Source: Pseudobdellovibrionaceae bacterium (GTDB lineage: Bacteria; Bdellovibrionota; Bdellovibrionia; Bdellovibrionales; Bdellovibrionaceae). From it: a stretch of DNA of 64,000 nucleotides. The DNA lies in assembly GCA_016785955.1 (NCBI GenBank), contig JAEUWH010000035.1, positions 1 through 64,000 on the forward strand. The letters are read 5' to 3'. This document shows positions 7,728 to 16,440 of this stretch, piece after piece. The notes below the pieces were generated by a model, which worked only from the letters and a program-made list of their open reading frames with translations, was not told the origin of the DNA and made no database searches. A program made the translations under genes and the position numbers. The stretch's first letter is position 1, and each line of letters begins with the position of its first letter.

Positions 7728-8897
7728 ATGAGCCATTCTTTGCAAAACACAATTCGCGCCAGTCACATTGCGATCGGAACCGAACTCACCTCTGGGCAAA
7801 CGCTGAACACAAACTCTCGTTTCATCGCCGAACACCTGATGGCCGAAGGAATCAAAAATCAATTGCATATCGTCGTTCCTGATGAAAAAAACCTGATTTT
7901 GCAATGTTTTGATTTCATCAGCCCGCAGTCTGATTGGATTTTTGTCTATGGCGGCCTTGGCCCCACCACCGACGACTTTACCCGTAACATTGTCAGCGAA
8001 TGGACCAATAAAGATCTGCGCTTAAATGAATCCGTTTGGCAACATATTCAAAATATTCTCAATGGTCGTGGCTATCCTGTTCGTGAATTTCAAAAACAAC
8101 AAGCCTTGTTCCCCGAAAGCGCGCAGATCATGGAAAATTCCAAGGGCACCGCCCATGGCTTTCACGTTTCCGCCAAGGGAAAAGAAGTTTTCGTTGTGCC
8201 CGGCCCGCCAAAAGAAGTCCACAGTGTTTTTGAAAACTATCTAAAAAATTGGATTAGGGAAAACGCCCGAACAGCCGATGCCCAAATCACCAAAATCTGG
8301 AACACGCTAGGCCTTGGTGAAAGTGAAGTCGCCTATCAAATTGAAAATTTAATCAAAGACTACAACGTCGTCGTCGGGTATCGAGTGCATTTGCCTTACG
8401 TGGAAGTCAAAATTTCGTATTTAAAATCTCAACAAGAACAAAACAGAACCTTGGTCGACGCCATCGACCAAACTTTGCGGCCAATTCAAATTTACTCTCA
8501 CAAATACCCCTATCCTGAATTTTTTAAATCCTTCTTTCAGGACTATGTCGCAATTTCCTTGGTGGACGAAGTCACGCAGGGACTTATCCTGAATGATTTC
8601 AAGCAATGGTCTAGCGATTGGGAAACGAAACAAATCGCTTATTATAATCAATCCGCCGCCTGCGTGTTCACCCGCTCGAACACCCTACGCGCCTTACCCA
8701 CACCCACTGGACATTTGTTATTTTCCATAACGCACGATAAAGAACGCCAGTGCATCCCGGTGCTTTTAAGTTCTCAAAAATTAAATTTGAAATTTGAAAT
8801 CCCGATCCATACGCTGGCAAAAATGCCCATCGAACGCCAACCGCTGTTCATTAAAGAAATGATTTATAAATCTTTAACCAGCGAAACGTTGCGCTGA
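7728..8897 (+). CDS. CinA/MoaB-domain protein (competence-damage-inducible-like)
   Basis: The first 170 or so residues are the MoCF/CinA N-terminal domain, with IGTELTSGQTLNTNS at about 13, GGLGPTTDD at about 74 and VVPGPPKE near 160. This domain acts in pyridine-nucleotide recycling (ADP-ribose pyrophosphatase) in CinA proteins. At 389 residues it is near full CinA length, but I could not recognise the C-terminal nicotinamide-mononucleotide deamidase domain, so that activity is doubtful. The ribosome-binding site is weak (TGGA). Its stop codon abuts the uvrA stop codon on the other strand with no bases between. Confidence 0.75.
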   Translation: MSHSLQNTIRASHIAIGTELTSGQTLNTNSRFIAEHLMAEGIKNQLHIVVPDEKNLILQCFDFISPQSDWIFVYGGLGPTTDDFTRNIVSEWTNKDLRLNESVWQHIQNILNGRGYPVREFQKQQALFPESAQIMENSKGTAHGFHVSAKGKEVFVVPGPPKEVHSVFENYLKNWIRENARTADAQITKIWNTLGLGESEVAYQIENLIKDYNVVVGYRVHLPYVEVKISYLKSQQEQNRTLVDAIDQTLRPIQIYSHKYPYPEFFKSFFQDYVAISLVDEVTQGLILNDFKQWSSDWETKQIAYYNQSAACVFTRSNTLRALPTPTGHLLFSITHDKERQCIPVLLSSQKLNLKFEIPIHTLAKMPIERQPLFIKEMIYKSLTSETLR

Positions 8898-11558
8898 TTA
8901 TTTTTCAGCCAGCACTGTGGTGCCCGCTTTAACACCGGAGTTCCCCAAAATCGGCTTCAAAAATTTTGCGATTTCACTGCGCGCATTTTTAGCGACGACT
9001 TCGGGCGTTCCTGTCACAACAATCTGGCCACCACCATTCCCACCGTCAGGTCCCAAATCCATAATATGATCGGCCGTTTTAATGACTTCCAAATTGTGTT
9101 CGATCACCAAAACCGTATTTCCCTGATTCGTCAGCTCTTGCAGCAGCTCAACCAGTTTACGGATATCTTCGAAATGCAGACCCGTGGTCGGTTCGTCCAG
9201 AATGTACAAAGTTTTACCCGTACTGCGCTTGGAAAGTTCTTTAGAAAGTTTCACCCGCTGCGCTTCGCCACCAGACAGCGTGGTCGAGCTTTGCCCCAAA
9301 GTCATATATCCCAGTCCGACTTGATTCAATGTTTCTAATTTTTTATGAATTAATGAATGGTTTTTGAAAAACTCTAAGGCTTCGATGACCGACATCTCCA
9401 GCACATCAGAAATATTTTTATCTTTGTATTTAATGACTAAGGTTTCTTTATTATAGCGTTTACTTTGACACACATCACACGGCACGTACACATCCGTTAA
9501 AAAATGCATCTCCATTCGGATTTGTCCATGCCCCTGACAAGCTTCGCAGCGCCCACCCTTCGTGTTAAAACTAAATCGACCGGGCCCATAGCCACGCAAT
9601 TTCGCTTCGGGAATCTGCGCATACAGCTCGCGAATCAAGGGCAACAAGCCCACATACGTCGCCGGTGTCGAACGCGGCGTACGACCGATGGGTTTCTGAT
9701 CTATTTCAATCACTTTATCGATATTGTCTAATCCCTCGATCGAATCAAACGCCGAAGCCTTCACCTGCGCGCGATAAAATTTGGCCGCCAAGTGTTTGTA
9801 CAGTGTATCCATGATCAGCGTACTTTTTCCACTGCCCGAAACGCCGGTCACACACAGAAACAAACCCAGCGGAATTTTCACATTAACATTTTTCAAATTA
9901 TTTCCGCGCGCCCCTTTGATCTCGATAAATTTTCCGTTGCCAGGTCGACGTTTTGTCGGGATAGGAACTCGCTTTTGTCCACTGAGGTATTGTCCCGTGA
10001 TAGATTTTTTATTCTTCTCGATTTCTTCAGGAGACCCTTGAGCCAGAATCTCACCACCGTATTTACCCGCACCCGGGCCTAAATCCACCACAAAGTCAGC
10101 CGCCCGAATCGTGTCCTCATCATGTTCGACCAACAACACCGTGTTCCCACGATCCCGCAATTCTTTGATCACCTTCAACAGCCGATGATGATCCCGAGGG
10201 TGAAGCCCAATACTGGGTTCATCCATCACGTACAGAATACCAATCAGCGAAGACCCCACCTGCGTGGCCAATCGAATTCTCTGCGATTCACCACCCGACA
10301 ACGTCCGTGCCGAACGATTCAGGCTCAGGTAACCAGTGCCCACCTGTAACAAATATTGAATGCGTGATTGAATCTGCGCGATGATTTTTTCAGCCAAAAA
10401 TCGTTCGCGTTCTTTTAATTTTTTATTTTTAGAATAATCCTCTAGCCATGCTTGCAGTTCGGTCAGATTCATCTGCGATAATTCAACGATATTTTTTTCC
10501 GCAATCTTGATATTTAAGCTTTCGGGCTTCAACCGATTTCCCTGACAATCAGGACAGTCTCGAATTTCCGGTTCAAATTCTTCACTTTCGTCGTCCTCGG
10601 ACGACGATTGGTTTTTATAAACATATTTTACTTGATTCAGCTTGCGATTACCCTCGTCACCATCGGAATAAACTTCTTCCTCGACGAAATCCAAAGTCCC
10701 GAGCCCCTTGCACGTTTCACAATATCCACGGGGGTTATTGAAACTGAACAGCCTTGGTTCTAATTCAGGAAACGCAAAACCACAGACAGGACATGACGAT
10801 TTCAACGAAAACAACGTTCGCTTGCCCTGAATGGTTTCAATCACAACTTGCCCATCCGCCATTTGGATGGCCGTGTTCAAGCTTTCTGCGATACGAGTGC
10901 GCGCACCGTCTTTGACGATCACTTGATCAATCACTAAATCAATCGTGTGGGCCTTCGTTTTGGCCAGCTTTTTGGCTTTGTCCAGATCTATGAACACGCC
11001 ATCGACCTTGGCTTTGATAAATCCTTTTTTAAACCAACGTTGAAATTCGTTCAGGAACTCACCTTTTTTATTTTGAGCCATCGGCGCCAAAATAAAAACT
11101 TTTGCCCCCTCACCTAAACGCACGACTCCGTCCAACATATCTTGCGGCGTCTGCGACGCCACCGGGATATGATGAGTCGGACATTCAGGAACCCCCACCT
11201 TGGCGAACAACAAACGCAGATAATCATATATTTCCGTAATTGTTCCCACCGTCGAACGAGGATTGGTTCCCGCCGATTTTTGATCGATCGCCAGCGCTGG
11301 TGACAACCCCGTGATCGAATCCAAATCTGGTTTTTTCAACTGATCCAAAAAGTTTTTTGCGTATGAAGACAAACTGTCAATGTAACGACGTTGTCCTTCC
11401 GCATAGATCGTATCGAACGCCAATGATGACTTACCAGATCCACTGAGACCCGTAAGGACCGTGATTTTATTGCGCGGGATCTGGATGTTCACATCCTTCA
11501 GGTTATGTTCTCGCGCGTTTTTAATGGTTATAAAATCATTTATTTTTTCATTTGGCAT
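8898..11558 (-). CDS. uvrA: Excinuclease ABC subunit A
   Basis: UvrA recognises DNA damage and loads UvrB in nucleotide excision repair. The 886-residue protein has two ABC modules: Walker A GLSGSGKSS at about 37-45 and GVSGSGKST at about 575, with signatures LSGGESQRIRLA (about 425) and LSGGEAQRVKLS (about 762). Both zinc modules are present (CPVCGF...CETC and CEACQGHG...CDVC). It is somewhat shorter than the usual 940 residues. ATG at 11558 is chosen; an in-frame TTG at 11567 is possible and neither has a strong ribosome-binding site. The start overlaps the end of fur, so translation is probably coupled to it. No LexA site was identified. Confidence 0.96.
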   Translation of the reverse strand: MPNEKINDFITIKNAREHNLKDVNIQIPRNKITVLTGLSGSGKSSLAFDTIYAEGQRRYIDSLSSYAKNFLDQLKKPDLDSITGLSPALAIDQKSAGTNPRSTVGTITEIYDYLRLLFAKVGVPECPTHHIPVASQTPQDMLDGVVRLGEGAKVFILAPMAQNKKGEFLNEFQRWFKKGFIKAKVDGVFIDLDKAKKLAKTKAHTIDLVIDQVIVKDGARTRIAESLNTAIQMADGQVVIETIQGKRTLFSLKSSCPVCGFAFPELEPRLFSFNNPRGYCETCKGLGTLDFVEEEVYSDGDEGNRKLNQVKYVYKNQSSSEDDESEEFEPEIRDCPDCQGNRLKPESLNIKIAEKNIVELSQMNLTELQAWLEDYSKNKKLKERERFLAEKIIAQIQSRIQYLLQVGTGYLSLNRSARTLSGGESQRIRLATQVGSSLIGILYVMDEPSIGLHPRDHHRLLKVIKELRDRGNTVLLVEHDEDTIRAADFVVDLGPGAGKYGGEILAQGSPEEIEKNKKSITGQYLSGQKRVPIPTKRRPGNGKFIEIKGARGNNLKNVNVKIPLGLFLCVTGVSGSGKSTLIMDTLYKHLAAKFYRAQVKASAFDSIEGLDNIDKVIEIDQKPIGRTPRSTPATYVGLLPLIRELYAQIPEAKLRGYGPGRFSFNTKGGRCEACQGHGQIRMEMHFLTDVYVPCDVCQSKRYNKETLVIKYKDKNISDVLEMSVIEALEFFKNHSLIHKKLETLNQVGLGYMTLGQSSTTLSGGEAQRVKLSKELSKRSTGKTLYILDEPTTGLHFEDIRKLVELLQELTNQGNTVLVIEHNLEVIKTADHIMDLGPDGGNGGGQIVVTGTPEVVAKNARSEIAKFLKPILGNSGVKAGTTVLAEK

Positions 11559-12040
11559 GAGGTACAAATTCCATAGAGTTCAAGAACATGATGAGTCAGC
11601 TTGAAGCCATATTGGCGAGCGACTTTTTCTTGAAGATCTTCTATGTTTTTGTTCTGAAACTCAACGATTTTTCCACAATCCGTGCATGTCATGTGGTCAT
11701 GATGTTTTTTGGGAGTCAATTCGTATCGAGTGGGCATTGAACCCATTCTTAACTCAGTCACGACTCGAGACTCGGCCATACCTTTAAGAAAACGATACAC
11801 CGTCGCAAAACCCACATCAGAATTGATTTTCTGCACTTTCTCATAAAGCTCTTGCGCAGTGATGTGAACTCGGCCCTCGTGCAACGTTTGTAAAATTAAT
11901 ATCCGCTGAGGCGTGACCTTTAAATTCATCTTACGAATGATTTGCTTTAAATCATCTTCCGTCCAGCTCTCATCAAAGTAACTGGTTTCGTTATTTGCCG
12001 GCAACGGCAATACAGTTCCATAGCTTTTGTTTTCAAACAT
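11540..12040 (-). CDS. fur: Ferric uptake regulator family protein
   Basis: A 166-residue metalloregulator with a winged helix (about 25-100, KVTPQRILILQTL and GFATVYRFLKGM) and a dimerisation domain carrying HHDHMTC and two CxxC pairs (CTDC, CTSC) for structural zinc. ATG at 12040 follows a GGGGA ribosome-binding site. The longer frame from 12094 would begin inside the Fur-box-like palindrome at 12076-12090, so it is rejected. The residues fit Fur better than Zur or PerR, but folE2 next door is often Zur-controlled, so Zur cannot be excluded. The uvrA start overlaps its 3' end. Confidence 0.85.
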   Translation of the reverse strand: MFENKSYGTVLPLPANNETSYFDESWTEDDLKQIIRKMNLKVTPQRILILQTLHEGRVHITAQELYEKVQKINSDVGFATVYRFLKGMAESRVVTELRMGSMPTRYELTPKKHHDHMTCTDCGKIVEFQNKNIEDLQEKVARQYGFKLTHHVLELYGICTSCQMKK

Positions 12041-12075
12041 ACAGGCAATCCCCCGGCTAACCCCAGAGATACTAG

Positions 12076-12090
12076 AAATGATAATCATTT
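12076..12090. promoter_or_regulatory. Fur-box palindrome upstream of fur
   Basis: AAATGATAATCATTT is a perfect 15-bp palindrome containing the core ATGATAATCAT of the classical Fur box. It lies 36 bp upstream of the chosen fur start, so it probably mediates autoregulation. Binding by this protein is inferred. Confidence 0.7.
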
Positions 12091-12117
12091 TCAATTAGAA
12101 ACTGATGTCACCCGAGT

Positions 12118-12138
12118 ATTGTTACATGTAGCAACAAT
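12118..12138. promoter_or_regulatory. Dyad between folE2 and fur
   Basis: ATTGTT and AACAAT flank a 9-bp centre that contains ACATGT. It may be a second operator (a Zur- or other Fur-family site) or a hairpin at the end of the folE2 transcript. No T-tract accompanies it. Confidence 0.25.
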
Positions 12139-12185
12139 TTACGCCTTCATTCGCATTTATTCACACACGCTCCACTCCGGTCGAT

Positions 12186-13049
12186 TCAAAACTGAAAACA
12201 GGCGACGGCATTATGAGAATGCAGGGACTCTAAATGCCGAACCTTGCCCCAACCCGATTTCAAAAGTGAGGATCGCTTCAAAAACAACGTCAACTTGCGA
12301 GCCGCATCTTCACAGAACATCAAGTTCAAGGCATTCAAACGCGCAAACTCTTGTTCGTCCTGACGCTTGACGAGCCCCTGGGTCGGCGTCCCCAAGCACT
12401 GACCCAGCTGAATAAATAAATCGGCAAATTGATTCAATTCAAACGGCTCGTCCACAACCACATTCAACTCCAGCTCACTGCGCTGGGCATGGGGCGTAGC
12501 AATCATCCCTCGCTGGGCATACCACTGCAACAACGCAGGACCATGCGGCTGGTTTTGCGCTTCAAGCTCCTGAATGGTCAACTGATGAGCCAACGCCGCC
12601 GACTGCGGACACGTACTAGAATACTCCAAATGAAAATTAAGCTCGGTCTTATCCAAGAAAAACTTTAAACGAAGAGGGATCATTTTAAAATAAGTCCGTT
12701 CTGATTTCAACGTGCTCATCCGAATCGGCATTGAAAATGACATCACCACCTGAGCCGTTCGACTTAGGCCATTTTGCGATTGCACCAGCCGACTTAAAAG
12801 CTGACGAACTCCTGCCATGCTGACCATTTCAGAGCTTACGTATTCAGCCAACAACTCATATAACCGTGACATATGAATGCCTTTAGAGGGGCTCACTAGA
12901 TCCACAAAAACATCGAACTCGCACGACGCTGTGGTCTTGACGCCTTCGTTGTCCCACTGGATCGGTAAAGTGATCTTTTCCATACCTACCCAGGCAAGAG
13001 GGATTTGGTCAGTGGCTGCAGATTTTTTCATTGCGTCGACAGTGATCAT
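12186..13049 (-). CDS. folE2: GTP cyclohydrolase FolE2 (type IB)
   Basis: FolE2 converts GTP to 7,8-dihydroneopterin triphosphate, the entry step to folate and queuosine. Family marks are DVFVDLVSPSKGIHMSRLYE at about 45-65, STCPQSAALAHQL with the metal-binding Cys at about 145, and FCEDAARKL near the C-terminus. Length (287 residues) is normal. Three in-frame starts exist (TTG 13067, ATG 13049, ATG 13031), none with a good ribosome-binding site; 13049 is a compromise. FolE2 can use metals other than zinc and is often induced by zinc shortage. The adjacent Fur-family gene is therefore suggestive, and the queF and PTPS-like genes nearby are in related pathways. Confidence 0.88.
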   Translation of the reverse strand: MITVDAMKKSAATDQIPLAWVGMEKITLPIQWDNEGVKTTASCEFDVFVDLVSPSKGIHMSRLYELLAEYVSSEMVSMAGVRQLLSRLVQSQNGLSRTAQVVMSFSMPIRMSTLKSERTYFKMIPLRLKFFLDKTELNFHLEYSSTCPQSAALAHQLTIQELEAQNQPHGPALLQWYAQRGMIATPHAQRSELELNVVVDEPFELNQFADLFIQLGQCLGTPTQGLVKRQDEQEFARLNALNLMFCEDAARKLTLFLKRSSLLKSGWGKVRHLESLHSHNAVACFQF

Positions 13050-13089
13050 GTGTTGGTTTATAGCCAATAAGATTTTAAAAGTCTACGCC

Positions 13090-13695
13090 ATGAAAAAAAT
13101 TGTTTTAGCCAGTACGTCTCTTTATCGCCAACAGCAACTAGCCACTTTAGGTATTCCTTTTGAGTCTGTAAAACCTTTGTTTGATGAGGATCGTGTTAAA
13201 CACCAAATCATCGACCAGCTTAAACATCCGCATGCCATTGCACAAAAGTTGAGTTTAGAAAAAGGCTTGTCCTTGGCCGACCCAAAAACAATCACAATTT
13301 CCGGCGATCAATTGGTTTCTCTAGAGGGCCAGATATTAGGCAAGCCAGGCACGATCGACAACGCCATTAAACAACTGGCCTTAATGCAGGGAAAAACTCA
13401 CGAACTTGTCACGGCCTGTACGGTCTTTGATGGACGTCAACCCATTGAAATTTTAAATATCACGCAGATCACCCTGAAGCCCCTTTCTACAGCGCAAATT
13501 AAGACCTATGTGAATTTAGATCAACCGGTGGATTGTGCTGGGTCCTATAAAATTGAAAAACATGGCATTCAATTGGTTGAATCTGTTAAAAGCGATGACT
13601 TTACCGCCATCCAGGGACTCCCCCTGTTGGCACTGGCGAAAGTATTAAACTCTTTGAATATTACAATCCCTTATTTGGATGGAAAACATGATTGA
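13090..13695 (+). CDS. yceF: Maf-family nucleotide pyrophosphatase, YceF type
   Basis: The 201-residue protein hydrolyses non-canonical NTPs. The YceF subtype acts on 7-methyl-GTP. It carries LASTSLYRQQQL at the N-terminus, catalytic Asp73 in ISGDQL (YceF-like SDQ rather than the GADT of dTTP/UTP-type Maf), CAGSYKIEKHGI and a C-terminal GLPLLALAKVL that closely follows E. coli YceF. ATG at 13090 gives the normal length; the upstream in-frame region from 12877 overlaps folE2 and is rejected. The 3' end overlaps cdd by 8 bp. Confidence 0.88.
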   Translation: MKKIVLASTSLYRQQQLATLGIPFESVKPLFDEDRVKHQIIDQLKHPHAIAQKLSLEKGLSLADPKTITISGDQLVSLEGQILGKPGTIDNAIKQLALMQGKTHELVTACTVFDGRQPIEILNITQITLKPLSTAQIKTYVNLDQPVDCAGSYKIEKHGIQLVESVKSDDFTAIQGLPLLALAKVLNSLNITIPYLDGKHD

Positions 13696-14140
13696 TGCTA
13701 AAAGTTTCAAATTTTCTGAAGTGAAAAATGCAACGCTTAAGTCGATGATTCAAAACGCCTACACCGTTCAAAAAAATGCGTATGCACCTTATTCCAAATT
13801 TTCGATTGGCGCCAGCATCTTGGACAGCAAAGGGGCCATCTTCACAGGCTGCAACGTAGAAAACTCTTCATATGGCGGCACCGTCTGCGCCGAGCGCGTG
13901 GCCATCTGGAAAGGCGTCTCGGAAAAGATGAAGCTCCCACTCAAAGCCGTGGTGGTTGTCTCGTCGGAAAAAGATCAATGGCCGCCCTGTGGCTTATGCC
14001 GTCAAGTCATGGCCGAATTCTGCACACCCCAGACGGTCGTATTTTTCGGAAATAACAAAAAAGAATTTCGTCAAATGACCTTTGCAGAGCTGCTGCCCGA
14101 GGCCTTTTCAAACAAGTTTGTCCTTCACCCGCAGATTTAA
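13688..14140 (+). CDS. cdd: Cytidine deaminase
   Basis: A tetrameric-class zinc enzyme of 150 residues that deaminates cytidine and deoxycytidine in pyrimidine salvage. Zinc ligands and the proton-shuttling Glu are visible as Cys67-Ala-Glu69 in TVCAERVAIW and Cys101/Cys104 in PPCGLCRQ. FSIGASI and GCNVENSSYG form the substrate pocket. ATG at 13688 follows GGATGGA; an earlier in-frame ATG at 13679 would remove that spacing. Its 3' end overlaps the convergent downstream gene by 33 bp. Confidence 0.95.
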   Translation: MIDAKSFKFSEVKNATLKSMIQNAYTVQKNAYAPYSKFSIGASILDSKGAIFTGCNVENSSYGGTVCAERVAIWKGVSEKMKLPLKAVVVVSSEKDQWPPCGLCRQVMAEFCTPQTVVFFGNNKKEFRQMTFAELLPEAFSNKFVLHPQI

Positions 14141-14689
14141 ATTCGGATCGAAATATTCAAAGCTGAAGAACTCAAATCCAGGTTGTTGCCAACTCATCGT
14201 CTCGAGATGAACACGAGCCATACGTTTGCGAATGGTGGCTTCGGTTGCCGCGCTCATGGGCGGCCAAGCTTTCGATTTCACCTGCGCGTGAAGATGCGCA
14301 TCACACATCCAGCGGACCGCACCTCGGCGAAGTTCGCAGAAACGAAGCCACGACACCAATAGCTTTTCATCCTCAAGCGAAACGTGTAGGTCGTTAAATT
14401 GAAAACGAATCGTCGAAAGCGATCTCACGGGGATCAGTTTGTTAAATTTTACAGAAACAAAGCGGACAAAATCCCAGCGACTGCGATAGGTCTTTTTCTT
14501 TGTAAGATCTTTGAATTTTGTAATCCATCCATCGATGTCCACCAGATTCAAAATCATTCCCGAATCTGGATCCACGGTTCCCGAAAATCCCAATATGACT
14601 TGAACTGGCTCTGAAATAACGGTTGTCTTTTGAATAGGGGCAAACACCTGGAATTGCCGAAAAAATATAGGCGTTAAGGTGTTTGCCAT
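14108..14689 (-). CDS. PTPS/QueD-like protein lacking zinc ligands
   Basis: This 193-residue protein contains GTVDPDSGMILNLVDID (about 35-51), which resembles the GxVDxxTGMVxDL segment of 6-pyruvoyl-tetrahydropterin synthase/QueD proteins. The three zinc-binding histidines and the catalytic Cys expected around this segment are not recognisable. It may be a non-catalytic relative or a distant fold match. It begins 5 nt after the ppiD-like stop on the same strand and so is co-translated with a periplasmic foldase. It has no signal peptide. I do not assign a function. Confidence 0.5.
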   Translation of the reverse strand: MANTLTPIFFRQFQVFAPIQKTTVISEPVQVILGFSGTVDPDSGMILNLVDIDGWITKFKDLTKKKTYRSRWDFVRFVSVKFNKLIPVRSLSTIRFQFNDLHVSLEDEKLLVSWLRFCELRRGAVRWMCDAHLHAQVKSKAWPPMSAATEATIRKRMARVHLETMSWQQPGFEFFSFEYFDPNLNLRVKDKLV

Positions 14690-14694
14690 GGAAT

Positions 14695-16278
14695 TTACTG
14701 AATCACGAGTGGATTGATCTGCACCGTGCTCTGATTTCTAAATTGCTGAATCCAATCATCCTGTAATTGATTCGATGATTGCTGCGCTAACATTTTAGCC
14801 TCGTCACGACTTTTATCCAAATCAACCAACTTTGCTTCTTTCAAATGCAAAATATAACGATTTCCCTTCACCTGAACTAACTGACGAGACATTTTATTTT
14901 TAGGAGATAATTCCAGTGCGGCCATTTTTAATTCTTTCTCGGATAGCTTTGGAATTTGCGGGGCATCCAAACTGAAGAAACCGGTCTCGTCCCAATTCAC
15001 ACCCATCGTTTTCAAAGTCGAATTCACGGTCTCTATCTGGCCCGATTTTAAATTCTCTGCCAACTGGTTTTGCATAACTTCGAATTTATCTTTACCTAAC
15101 AATTCACCCGCAATTTTCTTTTCGACATTTGCCAGTTCAGCTTTGGCCACCGGCTTACGATCAGTGACTTTCACCAGTTGATACGAATTAAATCCTTTAA
15201 TTGGTGATGACACTTTACCCACGTCCAAAGCAAAGGCGGCATTTTCTAGACCCATTTCTTTTTCGCCTCGAGAAAAATAACCTAAGTCGCCCTTTTTACT
15301 TTTGGTACCCACATCATCGGAAAACTGCTGCGCCAGCTGTCCGAAATCTTGAGTCTCTGCCTTCTTTTGAATATCTTGAATCTTATCGAATGCCGCTTTC
15401 TCGGTATCCGCCTTACCAGGAACGAACTTAACCAGAATCAACTGTGCCGAAATTCTCTCTGGCACATCATAACGGGAACGATTGGCCTCGAAATAACTGA
15501 CCACCCGTTTTTTAAAATCTTCTTTGGCTAAATGTTCAGCGATTTCAGCATCACTCACTGCCATTTTTTTACCTTGCTCTTCACGATCTAATTTTACGAA
15601 CTGCACATTCCACTGCTGACGGCTTAATTCACTTAACTTATCGACTTCTAACTGAGACGGTCGCGCCGCAGACTCGAATAACTGACGCGTGCGTTGAGTT
15701 TGAACCTGCTTTTTGATTTTATTTTCAAAGCTGGTCGGTGAAATACGATTGGCTTCTAAAAGTTGAAAGTAATAAGACGGCTGAAACTGACCATCTTTCT
15801 TAAATTCATTCATTTCTTGGATAAACGATAAAATTTCCTTATCAGAAACTAAAATACGCTCCTTGTCTGAAGCCTGCGCCAATAACTCCATTTGCACCAA
15901 AGTTTCGACCGCTTGCTGACGCATACCTCTTTGTCGCTCTGGGTCGAATGAGATCGGCTGCCCGAACATCTGTGCATAATATTCCTGCATCTTCTGGATT
16001 CGCTGCTCTTCTTGGGAAAAGTCAGCCAGAGATATAAACGTTTTATTTACGCGAGCCGCATTTGAAGCCCCTGCAGCCCCCATTTTATCGCTGGGCAAAC
16101 CAAAGAAAATAAAAACCAATATAATCGGCAAGCCAAACAACAAAGTTCCGATGATTTTCTTTGTTTGATCCCGAGACTGAATCAATCCTTTCAGATTGTC
16201 CCAGACCGTATGCGACTGCTGAGCCGCCACTTCGTTGGTTTCTTCATTTACCTTATTACGACCTTTTCTTGTATCCAT
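14695..16278 (-). CDS. ppiD: PpiD-like membrane-anchored peptidyl-prolyl isomerase
   Basis: A 527-residue foldase with one transmembrane helix (about 42-60) after a short basic cytoplasmic tail. A SurA-like chaperone region follows (about 75-250), then a parvulin domain (about 268-365, with ISAQLILVKF and LGYFSRGEKEMGLENAAFAL). It would assist outer-membrane protein folding at the periplasmic side of the inner membrane. The ATG has AAGGTG upstream. It diverges from mreC across 162 bp. The gene symbol is by architecture. Confidence 0.85.
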   Translation of the reverse strand: MDTRKGRNKVNEETNEVAAQQSHTVWDNLKGLIQSRDQTKKIIGTLLFGLPIILVFIFFGLPSDKMGAAGASNAARVNKTFISLADFSQEEQRIQKMQEYYAQMFGQPISFDPERQRGMRQQAVETLVQMELLAQASDKERILVSDKEILSFIQEMNEFKKDGQFQPSYYFQLLEANRISPTSFENKIKKQVQTQRTRQLFESAARPSQLEVDKLSELSRQQWNVQFVKLDREEQGKKMAVSDAEIAEHLAKEDFKKRVVSYFEANRSRYDVPERISAQLILVKFVPGKADTEKAAFDKIQDIQKKAETQDFGQLAQQFSDDVGTKSKKGDLGYFSRGEKEMGLENAAFALDVGKVSSPIKGFNSYQLVKVTDRKPVAKAELANVEKKIAGELLGKDKFEVMQNQLAENLKSGQIETVNSTLKTMGVNWDETGFFSLDAPQIPKLSEKELKMAALELSPKNKMSRQLVQVKGNRYILHLKEAKLVDLDKSRDEAKMLAQQSSNQLQDDWIQQFRNQSTVQINPLVIQ

Positions 16279-16440
16279 ATTTTTTTCACCTTGTTGATAA
16301 AACGAAGTCTAAATATCACCCGCTTTTTCTCCCCAATTCAAGTCAAAAGTGCGAGCCCGGTCTGATGAATACTTGCGCCATATATGGCTTGCTCCCGATA
16401 ATTTGATCATTTAGACTAACGGCAAGTCAGGAGTCCATTT

